Part shown: positions 52,154 through 60,797 of the stretch, in pieces
Layout: every line of letters starts with the position of its first letter
How positions within the stretch are numbered: position 1 is the stretch's first letter
Origin: Pelagibacterium luteolum
GTDB lineage: Bacteria; Pseudomonadota; Alphaproteobacteria; Rhizobiales; Devosiaceae
Length of the DNA: 64,000 bases
NCBI RefSeq assembly: GCF_900100665.1
Contig: NZ_FNCS01000003.1
Location: 1 to 64,000 of the forward strand
Direction: 5' to 3'
Program-made: the position numbers and the translations under genes
The notes under the pieces: generated by a model
Told to the model about the DNA's origin: nothing
Database searches by the model: none
The model's input: only the letters and a program-made list of their open reading frames with translations

Positions 52154-53002
52154 GTGCCCCTGACAACATCCTCCGGCGATTTTGCCTTGGGCCGCCTGGC
52201 CCTTGCCACTGCATATTGGCTGCGCCCGGTCCGCGCGCACCATGTGCCGTTTCTCGTCGCTGGTCTGGTGCGGGACCGCATCAGGCGCCCTCGGCCAGTC
52301 CCCGATGCCTCGATGATCGCCTCCCGTCCGCCCGGTTTTGCGGGCCTTGCGCGTGACCTGTCCTCACCCGTGGTTCTTAAAGCCATGGCGCGCGGCTTTT
52401 ATCCCCAAAGCCATTGGGGCACGATGAAATGGTGGTCTCCACCGGAGCGCGCCGTCATGCATTTGAGCGACGTTCACATCGCCAAGCGTTTCCGACGCAC
52501 GATGCGCCAGACCGACATGACCGTCGCCTTCGATACCGATTTCGCCGGCGTCATCGATGGCTGTGCCGCCCCCAGGCACGAGGGCAAGCCCAACCTCACC
52601 TGGATCACGCCGACGGCTCGCGCGCTCTATGTTCGTCTCCACGACGAAGGTCATGCCCATTCGGTCGAGGTTCTCGACGCGGACGGCAAACTGGTCGGAG
52701 GCCTGTTCGGCGTCACAATTGGCGGCGTCTTTTCCGCGCTCTCCATGTTTCACACAGTCGATAACGCATCGAAATTCGCCATCGTCAGCCTCTACCATCA
52801 TCTCGCCGATGCTGGCTTTGCCTCGGTCGACCACCAGATCATGTCCCCTTGGGTCGAGGCCCTTGGCGGCACTGTGCTGCCGCGCGAAGACTACTGCGCG
52901 CTCCTTGACCGCCACGCCGACACCGTTCGTGCGCCCGGCAGATGGCAGGCCCGCTTCACTCTTGCCGAAACTTCCACCTGGGACGCAACCACCCATCCCT
53001 GA
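52154..53002 (+). CDS. Divergent leucyl/phenylalanyl-tRNA transferase-like protein
   Basis: A 282-residue protein with a GNAT-like Aat domain at residues ~80-270. It has ARGFYPQSHWGTMKWWSPPERAV (Aat proteins usually read GIFPW then WWSPDPRAV), FRRTMRQTDMTVAFDTDFAGVIDGCA, VGGLFGVTIGGVFSALSMFHTVDNASKFAIV, and SVDHQIMSPWVEALGG. Canonical Aat has D-x-Q-x(3)-H-L-xx-LG. Here the His after the conserved Pro is Trp, and there is an ~80-residue N-terminal extension. It may be an N-degron transferase with changed specificity or a different aminoacyl-tRNA-dependent enzyme. GTG 52154 follows AAGGA; an upstream TTG is possible. Confidence 0.8.
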   Translation: MPLTTSSGDFALGRLALATAYWLRPVRAHHVPFLVAGLVRDRIRRPRPVPDASMIASRPPGFAGLARDLSSPVVLKAMARGFYPQSHWGTMKWWSPPERAVMHLSDVHIAKRFRRTMRQTDMTVAFDTDFAGVIDGCAAPRHEGKPNLTWITPTARALYVRLHDEGHAHSVEVLDADGKLVGGLFGVTIGGVFSALSMFHTVDNASKFAIVSLYHHLADAGFASVDHQIMSPWVEALGGTVLPREDYCALLDRHADTVRAPGRWQARFTLAETSTWDATTHP

Positions 53003-53065
53003 CCCCGCTTGTCCGCCACGCGCAACAGGCGCATCATGGCGGCAACCATTGTGGGGGGAACACCA

Positions 53066-53437
53066 ATGCAACTCGGCGCTTTTTCGCTCAGCCTGGCCGT
53101 CAAGGACATCGCCCGGTCGCTCGAATTCTACCAAAAGCTCGGCTTTAAGGTCATCCACGGGGATCAGGCCCAGAACTGGCTGATCCTCTCGAACGGCACC
53201 ACAAGTATCGGCCTGTTCCAGGGCATGTTCGAAAAGAATATGCTCACCTGCAACCCCGGCTGGGGCCTCGACGGCGCGCCGCTCGACAGCTTTGAAGACA
53301 TCCGCGACCTGCAGGAAAAACTCAAAGCATCGGGCATCGCCCTCGATAGCGAAGCGGACACCACCAACACAGGCCCGGCCCACGCCATGCTCACCGACCC
53401 CGATGGCAATCCCATCCTCATCGACCAGCATCGCTAA
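53066..53437 (+). CDS. VOC-family (glyoxalase-like) protein
   Basis: A 123-residue vicinal-oxygen-chelate protein with two beta-alpha-beta-beta-beta modules. It begins [25 protein letters not shown] and ends in [16 protein letters not shown], the classic glyoxalase/bleomycin-resistance C-terminal motif. The substrate is unknown. The ATG at 53066 follows GGGGGGAA; an upstream in-frame start is less likely. It lies 15 bp before a DUF1801 gene, with which it is probably co-transcribed. Confidence 0.9.
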   Translation: MQLGAFSLSLAVKDIARSLEFYQKLGFKVIHGDQAQNWLILSNGTTSIGLFQGMFEKNMLTCNPGWGLDGAPLDSFEDIRDLQEKLKASGIALDSEADTTNTGPAHAMLTDPDGNPILIDQHR

Positions 53438-53452
53438 AGGAGCCAACGCAGC

Positions 53453-53878
53453 GTGGCCGAGATCAAGACCAAACCGACCCAAATGGATGTCGACACCTTC
53501 ATCGCCGCCGTCGAAAAGCCCGTCCGCCGCGCCGACGCGATCGTCCTGCGCGACATGATGGAGCGCATCACCGGCGAACCCGCCACCATGTGGGGACCCT
53601 CGATCATCGGCTTCGGCAGCTACCACTACCGCTATGACAGTGGCCACGAAGCCGACATGTGTCGCGTGGCCTTTTCCCCCCGCGCCGCCAATCTCGTCCT
53701 CTATCTCGGCGGCTTCCCCGAGTTCGACGAACTCGTTGCCAAACTCGGCAAACACAAGCGCTCCAAAGCCTGCCTCTACGTCAACAAGCTCGCCGACATC
53801 GACATGGCGGTCCTGGAAGAAATCACGCATCTGACCTTCGAGGCTACCGACGGCTCCCAGACCTCTTCGGCGTGCTAG
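53453..53878 (+). CDS. DUF1801 (YdhG-like) protein
   Basis: A 141-residue protein of the DUF1801 family. Recognisable segments are VDTFIAAVEKPVRRADAIVLRDMM near the start, PATMWGPSIIGFGSYHYRYDSG, the AFSPRAANLVLYLG strand and LGKHKRSKACLYVNKLADIDMAVLEEI near the end. The family fold is known but its function is not. The start is a GTG 15 bp after the VOC stop codon. Confidence 0.9.
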   Translation: MAEIKTKPTQMDVDTFIAAVEKPVRRADAIVLRDMMERITGEPATMWGPSIIGFGSYHYRYDSGHEADMCRVAFSPRAANLVLYLGGFPEFDELVAKLGKHKRSKACLYVNKLADIDMAVLEEITHLTFEATDGSQTSSAC

Positions 53879-54031
53879 CCCGAGAAGGCTGCCGCATACT
53901 CAGCGAACAACGCCGTCACAAATTCTTCCTCCTTGCCACCCCCAACAGTTCACTCGCTAAGTCACCCGCCGCACATGCAGAGAACCCAACCGCCGTCACA
54001 GACCTGATCCAGCGCGCCCACCACCCCCCAA

Positions 54032-54062
54032 CCGTCACCCTCGGGCTCGACCCGAGGGCCCA
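54032..54062. repeat. REP-like palindrome (CTCGGG type)
   Basis: CGTCACCCTCGGG-CTCGA-CCCGAGGGCCCAC. It faces an inverted, diverged copy at 54119. Confidence 0.7.
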
Positions 54063-54118
54063 CGCAGCTTGGCCATGCCCAGCAAGGCAGGAGGGTTCTA
54101 CCTGTGGCGGCGCAGTCC

Positions 54119-54147
54119 GGGTCCTTGTGTCCAGCCCGAGGATGACG
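54119..54147 (-). repeat. REP-like element, inverted copy
   Basis: The minus strand reads CGTCATCCTCGGGCTGGACA then CAAGGACCC, a diverged relative of the 54032 element in reverse orientation. Its own stem is broken. Confidence 0.55.
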
Positions 54148-54195
54148 TGCATGGACCAGGCACCCTCGTGCGTCGGGACGCTACCACCCGCTCTG

Positions 54196-54561
54196 TCACG
54201 CCGATGACTTGATCCCGTCCGGCCCGGTCAGGAAGGGCATGACATCCACCCCGTCTCCCGGAAACACTGTGACATGCGGATGATCCACAAACAGCGCCGC
54301 AGCCGCCTCGGCGGTCTCGGCTTCAACGATCACATAGCCGCAGAAATCATTGACGCCCGGCCCGACGCCATTCTTGGTCGCCCGCGTGGTCTTGCCGACC
54401 ATCCCGCCGAGTTTTCGCAGATGAGCAGCGTTCTTTTCTTCCCATGCCGACCAGAGGGGCAGCCCTTTTGCATCGACAGCATCCTGCTCGGCCTTGGGCA
54501 TTGCCCGAAACCGCGCAAGGTCCTCGCGCTTCATCGTATAAACGGCAAGAAAGATCGGCAT
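54196..54561 (-). CDS. YCII-related protein
   Basis: A 121-residue ferredoxin-like alpha/beta protein resembling YCII/DGPF-type small proteins. It starts MPIFLAVYTMKREDL, has a WSAWEEKNAAHLRKLGGMVG segment, then CGYVIVEAETAEAAAALFVDHPHV (the usual strand-helix repeat) and a C-terminal VDVMPFLTGPDG. Members are small enzymes or sensor-like proteins of unknown substrate. The family assignment is moderate. Confidence 0.7.
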   Translation of the reverse strand: MPIFLAVYTMKREDLARFRAMPKAEQDAVDAKGLPLWSAWEEKNAAHLRKLGGMVGKTTRATKNGVGPGVNDFCGYVIVEAETAEAAAALFVDHPHVTVFPGDGVDVMPFLTGPDGIKSSA

Positions 54562-54590
54562 AGGTTACCCCTCCAGGCGAGATCCTACAG

Positions 54591-54622
54591 CAGTCATCCC
54601 GGGATTTATTCCCGGGATCCAG
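54591..54622. repeat. REP-like palindrome (ATTTATT loop)
   Basis: GTCATCCCGGGATTTATTCC then CGGGATCCAG. It lies downstream of leuA on the minus strand and may serve as its 3' end; no T run is present. Confidence 0.75.
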
Positions 54623-54655
54623 TTGCAGCACAAGCCAAATGCCTACGAGTATCGA

Positions 54656-56209
54656 CTACCCCGCCAGCGCGCCCTGTGCCGGCGCACCGCGCTCGACCAG
54701 CAGCCTGTTATACGCATTGAGATAGGCGCGCGCCGAAGCCACCAGCGTATCGGGCTCGGTCGCATTGCCCGAGGCTATCCGCCCGTTCAGTTCCAGCCGC
54801 ACATGCGCGTTGGCCTGCGCATCGGTCCCGCCGGTCACGCCATCGACCGCATAGAGCACCAGATGCGGATGGGCGCCCACAGCCTCCTTGATCGCCGAAA
54901 AGATCGCATCGACCGACCCGGTGCCGTCAAACGACACTTCGACCGGCGCACCATCCACCGACACCTTCAACTCGCACCGATGAATACCGCCAGTCTTGGA
55001 CATCACGCTCATATCGACCAGGCGGATACGATCGGCACCCGATCCCATCTCATCATCGACCAGCGCAATGATATCGTCGTCATAAACGTTCTTCTTGCGG
55101 TCCGCCAAATCCTTGAAGCGCTGAAAAGCTTCCTGAAACTGGTTGTCCGCCAATTCATAGCCCAGATCGGCCAGCTTCTGCTTGAACGCATGCCGCCCCG
55201 AATGCTTGCCCATCACCAGCGAGGTCGATTTGATCCCCACGCTTTCGGGCGTCATGATCTCGTAGGTCAAAGCGTTCTTGAGCATCCCGTCCTGATGGAT
55301 GCCGCTCTCATGGGCGAACGCGTTCTTGCCCACGATGGCCTTGTTGTACTGCACCGGGAAATTGGCCGCCGCCGACACCACTTTCGACGCGCGCGACAGG
55401 CTTGTCGATTCGATAGCGGTGTGGAAGGGCAACGCATCGACACGGGTCTTGAGCGCCATCACGACTTCTTCGAGAGCCGCATTACCGGCCCGCTCGCCGA
55501 TCCCGTTGATCGTGCATTCCACCTGCCGCGCCCCCGCCCGCACGCCGGCCAGGGAATTGGCGACGGCCATGCCCAGATCATTATGGCAGTGGGTCGAGAA
55601 AATCGCCTGATCGGAATTGGGCACCATCTCGATCAGCGTCTTGATCAGCGCGTAGTAATCTTCCGGCGTCGAGTACCCGACGGTGTCGGGAATATTGATC
55701 GTCGTCGCCCCGGCCTTGATCGCAGCCTCGGTACAGCGCGCCAGAAACTCGACCGGCGTGCGGGTGGCGTCCATGCCCGACCATTCGACATCGTCGATCA
55801 GATTGCGCGCCTGCGTCACCGTCCTGGTGACGATTTCCAGCACCTCGTCCTCGGTCTTTTTCATCTGGTGTGCCAGATGGATGGGCGAGGTCGAAACGAA
55901 GGTATGAATACGCCCGCGCTTGGCAAAGCGCACCGCCTCGCCGGCCCTGTCGATATCGGCCGAGATCGCGCGCGCCAGCCCGCAGATCACAGCGTTCTTG
56001 GCCCGCTTGGCAATCGTCGCCACCGCCTCGAAATCGCCGTTCGACGCGATCGGAAACCCGGCCTCGATGATATCGACGCCCATCGTGTCCAGAATTTCGG
56101 CCACCTGGAGCTTTTCTTCCAGCGTCATCGTCGCGCCGGGGCTCTGTTCGCCATCGCGCAAGGTCGTGTCGAAAATATAGACGCGGTCGGTATTGGATTG
56201 GGTGGTCAT
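54656..56209 (-). CDS. leuA: 2-isopropylmalate synthase LeuA
   Basis: A 517-residue enzyme that joins acetyl-CoA and 2-oxoisovalerate, the first committed step of leucine synthesis. The catalytic TIM barrel has TTLRDGEQSPGATM at the start, the metal-binding HxH in STHCHNDLGMAVAN, and GIGERAGNAALEEV. Residues ~390-510 form the LeuA regulatory domain that binds leucine for feedback inhibition. The ATG at 56209 follows an AGGGAAG site. A 42-codon, Leu-rich leader peptide lies upstream, suggesting transcription attenuation or leader-controlled translation. Confidence 0.96.
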   Translation of the reverse strand: MTTQSNTDRVYIFDTTLRDGEQSPGATMTLEEKLQVAEILDTMGVDIIEAGFPIASNGDFEAVATIAKRAKNAVICGLARAISADIDRAGEAVRFAKRGRIHTFVSTSPIHLAHQMKKTEDEVLEIVTRTVTQARNLIDDVEWSGMDATRTPVEFLARCTEAAIKAGATTINIPDTVGYSTPEDYYALIKTLIEMVPNSDQAIFSTHCHNDLGMAVANSLAGVRAGARQVECTINGIGERAGNAALEEVVMALKTRVDALPFHTAIESTSLSRASKVVSAAANFPVQYNKAIVGKNAFAHESGIHQDGMLKNALTYEIMTPESVGIKSTSLVMGKHSGRHAFKQKLADLGYELADNQFQEAFQRFKDLADRKKNVYDDDIIALVDDEMGSGADRIRLVDMSVMSKTGGIHRCELKVSVDGAPVEVSFDGTGSVDAIFSAIKEAVGAHPHLVLYAVDGVTGGTDAQANAHVRLELNGRIASGNATEPDTLVASARAYLNAYNRLLVERGAPAQGALAG

Positions 56210-56228
56210 AGTGGTCTTCCCTATTCGG

Positions 56229-56351
56229 CCCCTGCGCGAAATCTCGCTGAATGCAGCAGGTCATGGCCGGACATCTGATGTCGTTGTTCGGCGGCTTGGC
56301 ACAATCCCCTGACGACCCGTCCGTTCTAAGCGGACTGCCGGTGATCAGGGG
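56229..56351 (-). promoter_or_regulatory. Candidate leuA attenuator structures
   Basis: In the leuA transcript CCCCTGA at the end of the leader ORF can pair with TCAGGGG about 40 nt downstream (56345-56351 with 56306-56312). An inner stem GTCCG/CGGAC supports this hairpin. The same CCCCTG could instead pair with CAGGGG at 56229-56234 near the leuA ribosome site. Two alternative partners fit a leader-controlled switch. The first hairpin is followed by ATTGT rather than a T run, so its nature as a terminator is uncertain. Confidence 0.55.
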
Positions 56352-56473
56352 CTGATAAGGAGGAGTAGAAGGCCGAGCGAGGCGAGCATCGCCGTGCCCA
56401 TGAGGATACGAGCCTGCAAAGCTTTGTGCTTGCTGGCGGCTATGGCGACGGCGCGGTTTTGGCTGCGGCGCAT
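56345..56473 (-). CDS. Leucine-rich leader peptide of leuA (42 aa)
   Basis: A 42-codon ORF from ATG 56473 to TGA 56345, about 135 bp before leuA. The peptide starts MRRSQNRAVAIAA and ends in MLASLGLLLLLISP, with five consecutive Leu codons (CTT CTA CTC CTC CTT) seven to three codons before the end, and 10 Leu overall. The stop codon lies within the first strand of the candidate hairpin. This is the classic layout of an amino-acid attenuator: ribosomes stall at Leu codons when charged tRNA-Leu is low. A start at the internal ATG codon 25 would also keep the Leu run. Confidence 0.7.
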   Translation of the reverse strand: MRRSQNRAVAIAASKHKALQARILMGTAMLASLGLLLLLISP

Positions 56474-56629
56474 CGATACGGCCCTGGTATCCTTGTCTTC
56501 AACGCACCAAACATGAGCCAATTGCGCCGCAAGCGCAACCCTTTACGCACGCTTCTTTTGGGTGTGTGGCTACCGGACGCGCAGAACATTGCCGTTTAGA
56601 GCCCGCCATCACCTGAATAGCCGCAAAGC

Positions 56630-57052
56630 CTAGTTGAAAGCGAACACCGCCGCGAAGATCACGATCAGCCCCGAAATCCCCGTCACCGCCGACGCGCGCT
56701 TGGCGATTGCCGCCGCCCGCACGTCCCCGGCCCGCCCTTTGCGGAAATTGACAGCCCCGATTCCCAGCGCCGCGCTGAGGATCACCACAAAGACGATCTT
56801 GATCCAGAACCAGAAATCCAGCCCTGAAACTCCGCCATATTTGAGCCAGACCACCAGCGGCCCGGTGATCCAGAGCACCGCCAGCCCCACATGCCCATTG
56901 CGCCCGAGGATCGAGATTAGTCCATCGAACGCCGTGGCATCCGCGCTGCCCGCCATGGCGCGCCTGACGCCCGACATCGCCATGCCCGACCCCATGCCCA
57001 GAACCAACCCGAAGATATGGAGAAAAATCAGGATATTGATAAAGACGTCCAT
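56630..57052 (-). CDS. Four-helix membrane protein of unknown function
   Basis: A 140-residue protein with four hydrophobic helices (about residues 5-25, 53-72, 82-101 and 119-139). It starts MDVFINILIFLHIFGLVLGMG. A His in each of LHIFG and NGHVGLA lies in or near a helix, reminiscent of CopD/DUF-type heme- or metal-binding membrane proteins, but I cannot assign a family with confidence. It lies between the leuA leader and the structured repeat copy C, and is probably its own transcript. Confidence 0.7.
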   Translation of the reverse strand: MDVFINILIFLHIFGLVLGMGSGMAMSGVRRAMAGSADATAFDGLISILGRNGHVGLAVLWITGPLVVWLKYGGVSGLDFWFWIKIVFVVILSAALGIGAVNFRKGRAGDVRAAAIAKRASAVTGISGLIVIFAAVFAFN

Positions 57053-57114
57053 CGGCCCCTCCCGCGCACGACATGCAAGCCCAGCTTAGCTGATTCGACC
57101 TTCAACACCGCGCC

Positions 57115-57261
57115 TTAGGATGCTTGGAGATTCAGGTCAGGGTGGAGCGAGAAGGGTGCTTAACGAGAACCGGAGCGGAGCGTACTCCAGTACGTGAGTA
57201 CCGGAAGCGCAGATAAGCGGCATTCGCAGCCCAACCTCACCTGAATATCGGGGCATCCTAA
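57115..57261. repeat. Structured palindromic repeat, copy C
   Basis: The core GAACCGGAGCGGAGCGTAC and GTACGTGAGTACCGGAAGCG matches copies A and B. The outer arms ATTCAGGT/ACCTGAAT and TTAGGATGC/GCATCCTAA pair perfectly and differ from the other copies. The last arm includes the stop codon of the phzF gene. Confidence 0.85.
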
Positions 57262-58151
57262 TCGTCGAGATCGATCATGCCTTCGGCCAGCACCACCGCC
57301 GATCCACCGATCCCCGCATGCTTGAGCACACCGCCTTCGATATTGAACTGCACCGCGATTTCGCTCGGGCGCCCCATCTCGCGCCCCTGGCGTAGTCTCA
57401 GCGCATGGTGCCCATCGCCATAAAGCCCCGAATCCGCCAGCTGTCCGATCAGCGCCGCAGCCGCCGATCCCGTCGCCGCATCCTCGCCCGACCCATGAGC
57501 GATGTGGAACATGCGCGCCGCGTAATCATTGCCGCGCTCATTGGGCGTTGCGGTGTAGACATAGACCGAGTTCCGCTCCCCCGGAAACGTATCGGCCCAC
57601 CCGCGGCGCTCGAGCGTAATCGCCTCCAGCGCCCGCGCGTCCTTGAGCGGCACGAGATAGAACGAAACCCCGGCCGAATAGCGTGACGGCATCATCCCGT
57701 CACACCCAATATCGGACGTAGCCAGCCCGAGCCGGGCTGCCACCTGATCGATATCGAGATCGCAGTCGAGCCGCTCAGGCAGATGCGGCAAGGTAAACTT
57801 CGCCTCTCCGGTACGCTTATCGGTGCGCTCCAGAACGGCCGTCACCAGCCCCACGCCCAACTCCAGCCGCACCGCGGTCAAACGCGATTGCAGCCCCAGC
57901 AGCACCGTCGCGCCCACAGTCGGATGCCCCGCAAACGGCATTTCAGTTACAGGCGAAAAAATCCGCAGCCGCGCATTGTGCCGCTCGTTCTGCGGCGCGA
58001 GCACGAACACCGTTTCGGATAGATTGAACTCCCGAGCGATCGATTGCATCCGCGCGCCAGACAGCTCGTCTGCCTTGAGCACCACAGCCAGCGGATTGCC
58101 GCTCAGCCGATCGCGGGTGAACACATCGAGGAGATAATAGGGCAACTTCAT
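57258..58151 (-). CDS. PhzF-family epimerase/isomerase
   Basis: A 297-residue protein with the duplicated PhzF/diaminopimelate-epimerase fold. It begins LPYYLLDVFTRDRLSGNPLAVV; the catalytic Glu lies in FNLSETVFVL near residue 44, and RIFSPVTEMPFAGHPTVGA and GSGEDAATGSAAAAL are family blocks. Members isomerise small metabolites; the best known is PhzF of phenazine synthesis, but most homologues have unknown substrates and no phenazine genes are nearby. The start at 58151 follows AAGGA. Confidence 0.92.
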   Translation of the reverse strand: MKLPYYLLDVFTRDRLSGNPLAVVLKADELSGARMQSIAREFNLSETVFVLAPQNERHNARLRIFSPVTEMPFAGHPTVGATVLLGLQSRLTAVRLELGVGLVTAVLERTDKRTGEAKFTLPHLPERLDCDLDIDQVAARLGLATSDIGCDGMMPSRYSAGVSFYLVPLKDARALEAITLERRGWADTFPGERNSVYVYTATPNERGNDYAARMFHIAHGSGEDAATGSAAAALIGQLADSGLYGDGHHALRLRQGREMGRPSEIAVQFNIEGGVLKHAGIGGSAVVLAEGMIDLDD

Positions 58152-58290
58152 CGCAACGTCCTTGCATCGGGGCCTCACGAACAGCGCGCGATACGCCCTT
58201 GCCAACGATGTTTAGGAGGCTTTTGATAAGGCAGCGTTAATCGCCCGGCAACATGTGTGGCAAACGCCGAAAACCGAGGGAGCAACCGCC

Positions 58291-58848
58291 ATGGGCAAAC
58301 TGATCGTCTGGAACATCGCCAGCCTCGACGGCTGTTTTGAAGGCCCAGACCCGTGGGATCTGTCCCTGCACGAAACGGTCTGGGGCGACGAGCTCGAAGC
58401 CCTGTCGAACACCCAGCTCGACGAGGCCGAAGCGCTGTTGTTCGGCCGCAAGACCTATGAAGGCATGGCTACCTATTGGGCCAACGAAACCGGCCAGATC
58501 GCCGACGGCATGAACACCATCCGCAAATACGTCGTGTCCAACACGCTCTCGGACGCCAAATGGAACAATTCGCACCTGATTTCGGGTGATGTCGTTAAAG
58601 CCATCGCCGAGCTCAAGCGCAACGCCGAGCGCAATATCTACATCTTCGGCAGCGCTGACCTCCTCGCCACCCTCCTCCCTGCCGGTCTCATCGACGAATA
58701 CCGCCTCGGCATCGCCCCGCTTATCCTCGGCCGCGGCACCCCGCTCTTCAAACCCTCCGACCACCGCATCGATCTGGATCTCATCAAAACCCAGCCCCTC
58801 ACCGGCGGCGGTATTGTCCTGTTCTATGGTGTAAAAAACGGCGCATAA
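58291..58848 (+). CDS. RibD-C/dihydrofolate-reductase-like protein
   Basis: A 185-residue protein of the RibD C-terminal/DHFR superfamily. It has a start like LIVWNIASLDGCFEG, LLFGRKTYEGMATYW (NADPH-binding helix), KYVVSNTLSDAKWNNSHLI, and IYIFGSADLLATLLPAGLIDEYRLGIAPLILGRGTPLF. These YwjB/YyaP-type proteins probably reduce small substrates with NADPH; the exact reaction is unknown. The ATG at 58291 follows GGGAG. Confidence 0.9.
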   Translation: MGKLIVWNIASLDGCFEGPDPWDLSLHETVWGDELEALSNTQLDEAEALLFGRKTYEGMATYWANETGQIADGMNTIRKYVVSNTLSDAKWNNSHLISGDVVKAIAELKRNAERNIYIFGSADLLATLLPAGLIDEYRLGIAPLILGRGTPLFKPSDHRIDLDLIKTQPLTGGGIVLFYGVKNGA

Positions 58849-58849
58849 A

Positions 58850-58874
58850 AAAGGGCCGGCACAGCCGACCCTTT
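58850..58874. terminator. Bidirectional terminator between the reductase gene and ilvC
   Basis: AAAGGGCCGGC-ACA-GCCGACCCTTT, a stem with one mismatch. On the minus strand it is followed by TTTTTT and is about 105 bp downstream of ilvC. It can also serve the plus-strand gene that ends at 58848. Confidence 0.8.
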
Positions 58875-58915
58875 CTCATCATTTTTGGAAAGCACTGCAC
58901 CCAGCGCCCGCCCAC

Positions 58916-58948
58916 CCGTCACCCCGGGATTTAGTCCCGGGGTCCAGT
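58916..58948. repeat. REP-like palindrome (ATTTAGT loop)
   Basis: CGTCACCCCGGGATTTAGTC then CCGGGGTCCAG. It lies downstream of ilvC on the minus strand. Confidence 0.75.
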
Positions 58949-58978
58949 AAAGGCGCCAGAAGCGGGGCCGTAGCCCAA

Positions 58979-60668
<1,690 letters not shown>

Positions 60669-60735
60669 CGTGACATCCCGAATTCAATGCGGTACAGATC
60701 GATCAAGCCGGTCCGAACAGGCCCTCGAATTGAGG

Positions 60736-60751
60736 CGTACCGTACGGTACG
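60736..60751. promoter_or_regulatory. Probable TetR operator palindrome
   Basis: CGTACCGTACGGTACG is a perfect 16-bp palindrome between the tetR start and the kup end. TetR proteins commonly bind such sites and autoregulate. Confidence 0.65.
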
Positions 60752-60797
60752 GTTCGGCACTTTTCAAGCCCCGAACCGACCACCGTTGACGGTTTTT

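Larger units (their letters stand above)
53879..54195. other. Spacer with an inverted pair of REP-like elements
   Basis: About 315 bp between convergent genes. Two REP-like sequences in opposite orientation (54032-54062 and 54119-54147) could pair over a ~55-nt loop. I see no gene. Confidence 0.6.
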
